Shown here: positions 22,601-34,482 of the stretch, piece by piece
Numbering within the stretch: the stretch's first letter is position 1
Layout of the letters: every line of letters starts with the position of its first letter
Program-made: the position numbers and the translations under genes
NCBI GenBank assembly: GCA_029204225.1
Contig: CM055097.1
Location: 62,030,640 to 62,094,639, forward strand
DNA: 64,000 nt
Direction: 5' to 3'
Source of the DNA: Diphasiastrum complanatum
Lineage: Eukaryota; Streptophyta; Lycopodiopsida; Lycopodiales; Lycopodiaceae
The notes under the pieces: generated by a model
Databases searched by the model: none
Seen by the model: only the letters and a program-made list of their open reading frames with translations
Told to the model about the DNA's origin: nothing

Positions 22601-25600
22601 ACCTTGTCTCAGAATTTAGCTACAATGCTACTCTCTTGAATCTCACAAGACTCAAGAAGCAAGATCTATAATGATCTTGAACTCAAAAAGATTTGGGAAA
22701 GTGTATTCTACACAATCTATTCACTTAGAAACTTGGATTTGATTCTTGGAAGTGCCAATGCCTTCCTATGGTGTATAGAATGGTTTTAGTCTCACTCTTG
22801 AACTAAAAAAAAACTTAAGCCTCAAACTCTCTCTCAAGGATTTGTAGGTTTAATAAGCTTCTAACACCATTTACTCATCAAATCTATAATGGAAACAATG
22901 GATTTTCATAAGCACGTCACTAGTTTCACTCTTCACAACTTGTTTGAAGCTCAAATATTGAAAAAACACAAAGTTTTGGTGACACACGTGTGAGAAGTAC
23001 ATCTGAATTTTACACACTAATCTGAACCTCAACATTACAAGTACACGTGTGAGAAATACATCTGAACTTTACACACTAATCTGAACCTCAACATTACAAG
23101 TAAACTCGCCCTCCTTCAAAATGAATCTAGCACCAATGCTTTCACCAAAGTGAAGATTTTTGGATCATCAACTAAGCTCTTTGACTTGGCTCTGATACCA
23201 TGTCAAATTTCAGAGTAAAGGACTGAATTTGATCTACAAATGATCACAAAGAGTGATTGGTAGCTTGGGATCTTGATCTATATCAGACTAGCTTCCAAAT
23301 CTAGCTTTACTTGACAATCTTTGTGTTTCCAAGCAAGAACAATAAAAAATGATGACCCATGGCTTCACACGTGTGTACTGTACGGCCTGATAACAAAGAA
23401 ATAGTTTACTAAACATTTACTTAGCATTCATCCACAAAGAAAGTGCTCAAGTGTAAACACCAAGATTGCTTCACAAACCAATGTTTCTCATCATTAGCTC
23501 AATAATGGATCCATCATGGATCAAGTACAAAATCATCTCTAAGCTGCATCTAGCACGTGTGGGACAGCTCATTGTACTCATCCATGTCCACTTTGGATAA
23601 GATCTATCAAGTTTGCCACATCATCCATTGGTGGTTTTTGTTGACCTTCTAGATTCCTACAATCTAGGACCTAACTCCTATAATTTAGGAGATGTCATAT
23701 TAGACTCAAATGAAAGCTAATCAAAATGGATCTGAATATTACAAGTGTCATTTCACACGTGTGGACAGGTCCTCACACGTGTGGATCCACATAGATGTCA
23801 AAGATACATCAAAAACCATGTGAAAATTGCTTAATTCTAACACACCTCAAGTCCACAAAAATATTCACAAAAATAAAAAATTGAATTTAGTAGACACTAT
23901 GGAGCAAACAGGACAGCAAAGGAATTCTTTGCTTGCCATTGTGTCTTGACAACTATATTTATTTAGCATATTCTCTCCATTGTGATGTTAACTGGACCAC
24001 AAAAATTATATTATACGAGGTAATGTGGCCTATTTTGTTATTTGGTATGATCATGATTGGTGACACCCATTTCGTATGCTCAATTTCATAAATGAAATCA
24101 TTATCGAGTCATCTTGTAGCTCGTTCTTGATCGATTCGATGTAATCTGGATTACATCGATAGAATCGGCTCACGTTTGGAATAACGTATGGTAAATGGAA
24201 TTCTATGTTGTACGACTAAAGTGGGAATACCCTTTATGTCTTTGTAGGACAAAGCAAAACAATCGATTGTTTTGAAACTAAGGTGCATTGCATCGGATAT
24301 ATCATGGCATGGTGTGTCAGACTTTTTGTTGCTGATGAGTTCTTAATCGATGGCTTTAGATTTGGCTACTATTTTGAAGAGTGGGCAATATTAACTGTTT
24401 TTGAAAACTTTGTCAATCTTTGATTTTGCAAAGCTTAATTATTTAATTACATCTTTATGTTCCTTGTTTCATTTTGTAGTTAATTATTCTGATACTTGTT
24501 AGGATTTTTCATTGTTGCTATTTTGGGCTTTATAAAGCATATTTGTGCTAGCTTTGCAAGTTCCTTTGCGGGCATTGGGCAAGTGATAAAGTTTTCTTGG
24601 CATGTGTGTGGGCTCTCTATTCTTTGATTAGAGTTTATAAGATGATATATTTGGTAGATGCTTGAATCATAAATCAATCTGACATTCTATGACATTATAC
24701 GACCTCAAGACATTGTGATTTATTGTTGTAAGCTAATGAGTGAAGTGAGGGGGAGTGAAATGATGATAGGTCCTTATTGAATGCAAGTTACATGGCTTAT
24801 TGCAGATTTGGACGTGGGGGAGCTTATTCATGGGGAGAACTTCAGCCTTTTTGAGGCCATGTCAGCTCTTGAGGTACTCACTTTGCAACTTTTGCTCTTA
24901 TGATTCTACCTAGTTGGGTATGATAATGATTCCAAACATTAGAATAATGTAGTTAATGCATCCAAACCCCTCAATCTTTGAGTTGGGGGTACATTTCATC
25001 CCCTTAATCATTACCATTTGATAGTTTGCTGTGCATATTGTATCTTTATTGTCTGTCAATATATGTAACTTAGTGCCAAAATTACTTTTCAATGCATGAA
25101 AGAGTCTTCTTCTAGTTTTCGAACATCAAGGTGGAGAGAAAGAGGGGGGTTTACAAATCTTGGAGGTGCTAGACTTCGGTCATTCCATTTTTTCAAAGAT
25201 ACAAATCAAAGGGCAGAAAACCCTTCAATCGAATTATCTGACTTAAGATTGACAAGGCAATTCTTCTTACTAAATCAGGCTGCAGTTTTGGTTTCCTGGA
25301 AGGATGTAGGCTTTTAATGTTATTTGTCAACCTTAAAAGTAGGACATACTAACTAGAAAATCTGCTCGTAATATTATTTTGAACGTTTGGACCCAAACTC
25401 ATTTTGAGTAAATATTTGGATTTTGACGTTATGCCTGGAAGATAGGGCATAAAAAGGTCCATCTCTCGAAATTTCATCTCTTTCATCTGCATTTGCAAGG
25501 GTCAATTCCTTTTTCAAGTAGACTGTATAGCTACTGGATTGTTTATCTATCTACTTTATTTTTGAATATATGTTGGCATGATAGTTGCTAGTTTGATTTT

Positions 25601-28600
25601 TCAACATTGTGGGCAACATTTCTGGGGAGTGGGATAACTCCAGCACTTTGATATCGAGCCAGTAGACTGATACCAGCCTTGTAATAGCTAAATGGCAAAA
25701 AAGGCCCCTCCAACGAGGCTAGAATTGTTATTTATAGACGGGCCTTAGAATTGGCCATGAGTATACATGTTTTTGTCTGCTTATTACTCAATTATCGGAC
25801 TGTTGATTATTTTTCATGTACTGAATCTTCACTATCTCTATAAAAACCTTGTTTTTTTTAAAGGAAATGGTGTCTTGTGTCAGAGGTGCCATTCAGTTGC
25901 AAGACATGGGAGCAAAGCAGAGTCACAACAATGAGACATGCTAACAGCCATGGGACAAATTTAGGGCCATTTCAGGAGTCAGCCCATGTGTGACGCCTAT
26001 AGACACATCACACCAGGGAAAAATTATTGAAAGATGAAGAGATGCTAGATAAAGATGAGACCTAGTTTTGACAATTGATGGGGAGCTAGATCTATTTAAC
26101 ACCACTATAGTCTAGATTAGATATATCATATGCAGCCGGAGTCCATGGCCAATGTGTGAACAAACCGAAGAAGGTTCACCGGAAGGCTGTAAAAAGAATA
26201 TCAAGATTTTCGAATCATGGGATTGAATACAACAATGATCAAATCGAATGAAACTTACTGGTTTATTCAGATGCAGCTTGGGCTGGTGGTTAAGAAGCTC
26301 TCCATTGGAGGGATCTGCTCCATCACTTCCCATTGTGTGTTGAAGGACACTTGGCTGTCTCATGAAGAGAAAATATATTGCTGCCCAGAGACATGTTTAT
26401 TTCCTGCTCTTGCACCGCCCAGAGTGGTACCTCAATGTAATTACATTCATGTTTTCTTTTTATTCCTTTACGGAGGAAATTGGTATGTGGCTGTCCACGG
26501 TACTCCATCACAATCAAATGATAAAGTACTGTTGTTGTCCGTACAAAACCAGCAAGCTATTGTATTTCACACGTGTGGATCCAAAAATAACAAATATAGA
26601 TCATTCTACACATAGAATTGCATGCAATCACAAGTATAGTGCACCAATGCTTGGGGTTGCAGGGCAGCTACTGCTCCGAGTTGACTACTAAGAGCCACTA
26701 CACAAAAGATTCCAGCAGACACGATGGACAAGAAGGCTACTAGTAGCCATCATTGCCAGCACACAGAAGATTCTAGGAGATACGATGGACAAGAAGGCTT
26801 ATTCATACAAATCTTGTTTGCTGTCCATTCCAGAAGTCTGCAAAGATAGAGTGCATATTCCTTTTCAAATTCCAGTTTTGAAGATCCTTGTGAATCTACT
26901 TCTTGAAAGAGGATTCACTATATGAAGTCATTTGACCCGTCATCTTGCTTGATTTCTAGTAGGCATGACATAGCCATGTGAACGCTTTTTCTTTTCATAG
27001 ACATTGTTGTAGGATTGGCCAATGAGAGTCCATGCTTTGAGATACTTGAGAAACACATTTGCTATATTGTGACATGGAAGACTGCCCACCTAAAATTGAT
27101 CATGGATTCAACTTCTTATTGCTTATATGACTTAATGGATACCATGAGCTAATCTATGGTGGTAACACCTTGAGGCGTCATGTCCTAAGATGAAGGGTCT
27201 AAAAATGCATGAATTAATTGATTTAGGTTATTGTGTTGTTGCTTAGTGTTCTCGTTACATCCCTAATTAACTGAGGTTAGGCAGCCTCTACTTTAGGCTA
27301 AGGGAACTTAGATTAGGTTAGTGAATTAGTTGAGTTAATTAGAGATAACTTTAATTAATGCACATGCAAATGTAACTAGAGTTACAATTGACTAGTAGTG
27401 GATAACTATTGCATGGACATGAGGAGTTGGATTGTGCTATACGTGCATGAGTGTGGATGAGCATGTGTTGTGGCTATTTATATTGGAGGGTGTTGGCATT
27501 TGTGATTGTTGATGATTAATCATTCTACGCCTAACTGATCAGGAGTCCTCATGATCAGTCCATTACTAGGACGAAGCATCTCCTAGATTAGAGGTGGCTT
27601 ATGGTGGTGTGGGACATCGTAAGCACTGTTCTACGGGTTGATGGAATGCCCACTACACGATGGATAGGAGGATTAATTGTTGTCCAGTTTGAATAGTGTT
27701 TTTTGACTGTAGTTGATGTGTCGACTTATCTATGGGTAGATTTTGGGGGTGGCCTACAATGGTATCAATTCCACGGGGGTGAGTTTGGATTGACTCTATG
27801 GATGGGAAGATCCTCTAGTGTCTAGTTCCAATAGCGTTCTTAATTATAGTTACTCTATATTGTAATCTACGGTTAGATCCAAGGGGTGGCCTTTATAGTA
27901 GGATCGGTGCTAGTGAGGATTCGAGGCAACAAGAAAGGTGACAAGGAGTATGATGCTTGGAGTTTGTTAAGATAGGTGTACGGACAGATGACAAGGGATT
28001 TATTACAAACTATTTGCCAGAAAGTCCATCTAAATTGCAATTTTTTTGAGCTTGATCTTGCCAAGTGGATTTGCGTTGCATGAATGACTCTTTTGATTAT
28101 TGGAGGCCTATGCATGTGAGTTTAATGATTGCATGTGGATGGTATTGAAGATTTGAAATGAAATCAATCCTATACTCATGACATGCAATAATAACTACTA
28201 AGTGGGATCAAAATCCGTAATTCCTGGTGGAATTGTATGATATTTATTTAGGTAAAGAGTGTCATTAGTATGGGAATATGTTAAAAGTATCAGTTTTTGT
28301 GAGATGCTTTTGCTTAATATTGTAAATATATATATCTATATAGTATAAAACTATTTTAGAGAGAGAGTGTGTGTTTTGCTGTAAAAAATGTCACGCTGTG
28401 CCGCCAAAAATGTCACGCTCTGCCCGCAGAAAATCTCACGTTTTAGCAAAGGAAAAAGCTAAAATTCGTTAAAAAAAAAAAGGTGTAAAAACAACACACT
28501 AGCCTTTTTTTTTTTTTTGGCGCACGCGCGCGCGCACACACACACACACACACATAGATTTCAAATTTTTTCCCCCCCGCTCGCTCGCGCGCACTCTCTC

Positions 28601-31224
28601 TCTCTCTCTCCTATCTCTCTGTGGATCGCGACTTTCGTCTCTCTGGAAGTCTTATAACCATATCAGCTAACCCAGTTAGCCTGTTTTCTTCTCTTGAAGT
28701 CAGCGTGGTTGCACAGTTTGGAAGAAACACCGCCAACATTTGATCCTGTTCTGGAAGAAGAGCATTGTTCATTTAGTGTTTATTGGTAGCGACGATGCTT
28801 AAACTTCTTGCAGATGACTGAATGTCTCTTACCATTAGAGGTTTGCTAGCAGCAGCACCGGCACCCGCAGGATGCAATGGATCGGATCATCATCTGGGGC
28901 TTATGTTTTTCTGCATCCTTTTCAACTACACGGCTCTCAGGAACACCAAGGATGTGTTGGTGGTCACAGCCAATGGCATCAGTGCAGAGATCATCCCCTT
29001 CCTCAAGAGATGAGTGAATCTGCCCATGGCCATTGGCTTCATGGTCATCTACACTAAGCTGTCCAATGTTCTCTCCCAAAGAGGCGCTGGAGTGAGATAC
29101 ATTTTGCGCTCATTTTCCGAATAATAATCTGGATGTTTTCGCATTGAACTTTGTAAAGAAAATGATATGATGTAGAAGTACCACCCCTTTGCTCTTAGTC
29201 TATGCCTTTATTAATTTTTTTCGAAATGTATGAACGAGATTCTCGAGCAGTTTAGTACTCCGATTCCACGGTCAGAGCAGCACCTGCACAACATGGCTGT
29301 GAGCTCAGATCTGTCGAAGGTGTTGTTGCTTACTAAGGAAAGGAAAAACCAACGGGTGCAAAAGAAGTTCGTTCACGAGAAGCCAGCTGATCCTCATCCA
29401 ATATCAGTTGCTCCAAACGTAGCAGAAGAACGCTGGCCTTTTGCTAGATTGAGAATGACACAGTTTCACATAAGTAAATAGTAAGCTGTGAAAGTTCATC
29501 CGGGGGGAAACCGATCACATCATATAAGACATAGTAGTGTGTAGGTCTTGTGGTTCCCTGTAGTGAATGACACAGTTTTGCATAAGTAATTAGTAAGCTG
29601 TTGAAGTTCATCCGGGGGGAAACCGATCACATCATATAAGACAGTAGTGTGTAGGTCTTGTGGTTCCCTGTAGTGAATGACACAATTTTGCATAAGTAAC
29701 TAGTAAGCTGTTGAAGTTCATCCGGGGGGAAACCAATCTCATCATGTGCAGTTGCTCAATTGCCAGTTTCCCCATGTGCAGTTGTTGATGATCCCTCAAT
29801 GGCCTGCTCCCCCACAGTGCCCATGTGCTACTGTACTTGCCCCCATGGGGACGTTGTACCTGCCCCGATTTGTTGCCCATGTGACGTTGTACCTCCCAAA
29901 ATCCTAAACCTATCTCATCGCATAGGCCATGGTACTGTGTAGGTCTTGAACTTCCCTGTGTTGAATGACACTGTGGAGCATAAGTAATTAGTAAGTTGTT
30001 GAAGTTCATCCAGGGAGCGCATCGTTTACCTGTATTTATATAATGGTATAATATAGATTCGTCAAGAGAGAGAGATAGCGAGGGCACGAGACAGAGTTCT
30101 GGAGACTCAAAAAATATAAATTGTTGCTCTTCCATGTCCGATTTTGTAGATATCAGACATGGGAGGCATGGGGGCAGTGGTTAGGGTTGTTGCAAATTTT
30201 TTTTGGTACTGTTTTCCTATTTTTTAACAGGAGGGGGCAGGTGGGTGCCAGACACCCTCTGATAATTAATTCCGGGGGGGGGGGCGGGGGTCATAAATTG
30301 TTTTTATTTCGCTTTGGGGATGTGGGACAGTGAGGGCAGGGGCTTGTATTTTTTTTTTGAAAAAAAAATTTTGGAAAATGGGGGGACGTGTCCGGACGCG
30401 GATGTGCGTCTGCATCCAGCCCCCGCCTCCTTATGTATATATATCATAGTGGCACGTGGTACCGCCATTATGGTACCGCGGTACCACCATTGTACCGCCA
30501 TTATGGTGCCGCCCAAAAATCCGCGGTACTAGGGCGACACCATTTTTTAATATTTTAGTGGGCAATATGGGTATCAGCTTGAAGCTCTTGACGAGAGCAG
30601 TGCATTTATGCAGGTTGCCGGTGCTTTCAGCTACAAAATGTGTTAGACAACTAAATAATGCACCTCTCAGTTTAGTAGTCACTAGTTAACCGTGAGCTCA
30701 GATCTGTAAGGCCCCCGTTATGAGCACGGTTGTTAGTATAGGGTCTACTGCGAGACCATGATGGTTATGAGATGGCTAGATTACAGTTTCTATATAGCAG
30801 CAAGTCTTGGGGGGTTTGGGAGGCGGTAGCCCCTCGAAAAATGGGGGGTCCGGGGGGCTACCCCCCCCCCCCCCCCCCGGCGGGAGGTTTGGGTGGCAGA
30901 GCCCCCCAACAGCGGGGTTTGGGCGGCCCTGACGGTACGACCTCTTCATGATTTGGCCTTTCGACTCCCTGAGCGAAAACACACTTTTTGGTGTTTTGCA
31001 TCCCCTTGGTCCTTTGGTTGTTCGCTCTCGTCAGAACTGGCAACCTACATAAATGCACTGCTCTCGTCAACAGCTTCAAGCTGATACCCATATTGCCCAC
31101 TCAATTTTATTTCTTTTTAATTTTTTTTAAAAAGAATATTAAAAAAAAATTATATATTATGGTACCGCGGATCAGTATGGATCCGCGGTACCGGGATCTG
31201 CGGATCCTGGTACCGCTGGATCTA

Positions 31225-31261
<37 letters not shown>

Positions 31262-31515
31262 AGACATGAGGGTCCGGGCCGTTTTGCCCGCGTCCGGACC
31301 CGGACGCGAGGTCGGACGCGTCTATTATTCTTTTTTAAATTTTTTTTTTTTGAAAAAAAAAATAGATGCGTTGGGGGTCCGGCCGCCCCCGAACGCACGC
31401 GTTCGGGGGTCCGGAAGCAATTTTTTTTAATTTTTTTTTTAAAACAATTTAATTTTTTTTAAAAAATAAAAATTAAAAAGAAAAAATTGGACGCGTCCGC
31501 GTCCGCCATTCGCTT

Positions 31516-31571
<56 letters not shown>

Positions 31572-34391
31572 AAGCGGATGGCGGACGCGCTAAGGGTGGT
31601 GCATCCGCGTCCGGACGCGTCTGATTTTTTCAGATTTTTTTTGAAATTTTTTCAAAAAAAAAAATACAAGCACCTGCCCACACTGTCCCCCATCCCAAAA
31701 GCAAAATAAAAGCAATTTATGGCCCCTGTTTTTCCCCCGGAATTAATTATCAGAGGGTGTGCGGCACCCACCTGCCCCCTCCTGTTAAAAAATAGGAAAA
31801 CGGTACCAAGAAAATTTGCAACAGACCTAACCACTGGGCCATGCCTCTCATAACTGAGATATCACTAAACAACCATGACTAATGAGCAGTTCATAAATTA
31901 TTACGAACCTTCATTGAGAACTAAGCTCCAAAAAAGCGGCAAAGGAAGATCTGAGGGTGGTTTCGAGTGAAGATGATGGTTTGTATGGCAAACATATTAC
32001 TGGTTTAGGGCTTAGGGTGCATCGGTGACTGTCTCAAAGAAGTGAATGCTCACCAGAGGATTGGGGAGAGGTGAACGCTCACCATTTTCTCAGGACCAGA
32101 AGTCTCTGGGGGAAATTAGGGCTCACCAGAAGAGTGACAAGCTCTCAACACAGGAAACCACAAGACCGACACACTACTATGTAGACTTATACGATGAGAT
32201 CGGTTTCCCCCCGGATGAACTTCAACAGCTGACTAACTACTTATGCAAAACTGTGTCATTCACTACAAAAAACCACAAGACCTATACACTACTGTGACTC
32301 GGTTGATGAGATCGGTTTCTCCCCGGATGAACTTCAACAACTTACTAATTACTTATGGCACTACTTCAACACGCTACAATACGCTGTCAAAATTTTGCGC
32401 ACCAGCACGGGGGCTCTGAAACATCTCCCAGTTTTCAGGTCCCGACCGGACAAAGTGTCCCTGAAGCCCTGTTTAACGTCGAACTTCGGACGGACGTTGC
32501 GGTCCGACCGTCGGTCGTTTCCTCGTCCTGTTTGTTCCCACAGGCTCATATCGAGATTGTCCACTGGCCGAAACAGACCGCACCCAAAACGGATCTCGTT
32601 TGGAGAAACGGGGCCGTCGGACGGAGAGTTGCAAATCTAGTCCATTTCGCTTGACCTAATTGCGCTTCTCTCCAGTCGAAGGGCCATTTTGACCGAACGA
32701 TACCCGAATCGAGCCAGGCTTGATCCCTTGATCTCTCTCTCTCTCTCTATGCCTCTCCCACTCACTCTCTCTCTCCCTCTTCCGCCCTCTTTTGCTGCTC
32801 TCGGGTTCCGCGGACTGTCCGCAAGGCCCGCGTCCTTTTGTTTTTGTTTTTTTTTTACAAAAAAAACGCGTCCGAACGCTGGACGCGTACGACCCAAAAA
32901 AAAAAAATTAAAAAAAAAGGACGCATCCGACCCCGCGTCCGAAGGTCGGACTCGTCTCTGTCCAGGCGTCGGACCCGGACGCGGGCATTTCAGTCCGGGA
33001 TAAATAGGCACTCACAATGCCGTTGTGAGAGGCATTTTTAGAGGCTGTGAGAGAGCCAGTGATAGCCAATGAGAGAGCCAGTGACAGGCTGTTTGAGAGC
33101 CAGGGTGCTGTGAGAGGTTGTTCGAGGACTAGGGTGCTGTGAGGAGAAAGTCAATCGAGATGGCAGAGCGCATATTGCAGAGATGCTGCGACAGACTCGG
33201 CAGAGACACCCAGAGCTGCAGATCCCCGCCCCCGTTGTGGCCCCTGCCCCCGCTGTCGAGCTGGATTTGGATGAGCAGATCGGAATGAACTTCACACGAC
33301 GGCAGCTCATCATGGTCAAGGAAAGGGCGGCCAGACGTCGGGCTAACCAGGAGGCAGAGCGAGAGCGACAGAACAATGCACCTGACGAGGGCGAGGAGTC
33401 GTTGGAGGATCCGTAGGAATGTTTAGAATAGATAAGGTCCAGCCGTATATGCAGACTGTTGCTATGTAATTTTCGGCAGTTTAGGGTGCGACAAATAACT
33501 AGATAGTTGCTTAAAACAAAGCCCCAGCCACATATGGCGGGACGTGTAATGTTATCTTGATACAATAGTTGAATCAATATATAGTGTGTTTTTTGTGCAA
33601 CGTGAGCCTGGTCATGTGAATTGCAATCTCTGTATGTTTATAAATGCAACGTAATACATGTGTTTATGAAATGCCGTCACGGGTTTGGGGTTTAGGGGTA
33701 ATTGCTATGCTCATGATCATTTGGAATGCATGTGCTATCAGTTTGTTGTGGCATCAATGATCGGTTTGTAGGTGCATCTCTGTGAAGCTATCATTCTCTT
33801 CAATCGAAATTAGTTGAAAATACGATTCACACACGCACATAGAATTTGACATAAAATTGAAAATACAACATCACATATACAGAGCGACACACGCACAATG
33901 TGCAGTAAATAAAGAACGCCAAACAATGAATATAATGTGAAAAATGGTCTGAATACAATGGTCGACCGTCTGCTGGAAACAAACTACTGAAACTAAAGTA
34001 ACAGAGCCACAATCAATGCTCTGGCTCTGACTCAGACGAATGCTCTGGAGACAACTCAGGGCCGGCACGCATCCAAGCAGCTGCGGGACCGGCATCCAAA
34101 TCACTCTGCCCTCTATCAAGAGCCTCCTCCATCATATCGACATAGGTAGGTATGCCACTGGCCCCCCCTGTGTGCCCTGCCTGTCTCCCGGTATAACCTG
34201 TGCCATGTGCCCCACCTCTGCCACGTGATGCACCTGTGACCCCTTCCCGTGGCGTGTGCCCTACACCTGTATCATCTGCCTCATCCCACTCTGATCTAGC
34301 AAACACAACCTGAATGGGCTCATCCTCATCATACTCATCCTCAAACATTGGCTCATCTGCCTCATACAAGGGAGGCTCTCTGTGCTTAAGC

Positions 34392-34482
<91 letters not shown>

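Larger units (their letters stand above)
17970..23842 (-). mobile_element. RE3: full-length Ty1/Copia retrotransposon, antisense in intron 1
   Basis: Complete structure in minus orientation: LTRs of about 634 and 642 bp, a tRNA-iMet primer-binding site, gag-pol in Copia order and a polypurine tract. The 5-bp duplication CACCT flanks it at 17965-17969 and 23843-23847. The LTRs differ by several small indels and substitutions, and the polyprotein has stops and frameshifts, so it is intermediate in age and inactive. Confidence 0.93.
29446..32360. repeat. Large nested inverted-repeat complex
   Basis: Three pairs of arms nest: 29446-30016 with 32140-32360; 30145-30440 with 31555-31870; and 30549-30640 with 31025-31112. 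The centre holds poly-C/poly-G runs. (TA)n tracts at about 31223-31258 and 31516-31570 sit at arm ends that read ATAAGGAAGCGG away from the TA run. This suggests non-autonomous DNA transposons inserted at TA sites, possibly as inverted copies. No transposase is found inside. Confidence 0.7.

Noticed and set aside
28321-28620. Simple-repeat block as a CRISPR-like or satellite array
   Set aside because: Only mono- and dinucleotide tracts, no spaced repeat units; the genome is a plant nuclear one.
29632-30135. A 167-codon minus-strand frame in the tandem array
   Set aside because: It is produced by the 110-bp repeat being open in one frame; no domain and the unit is clearly a DNA repeat.
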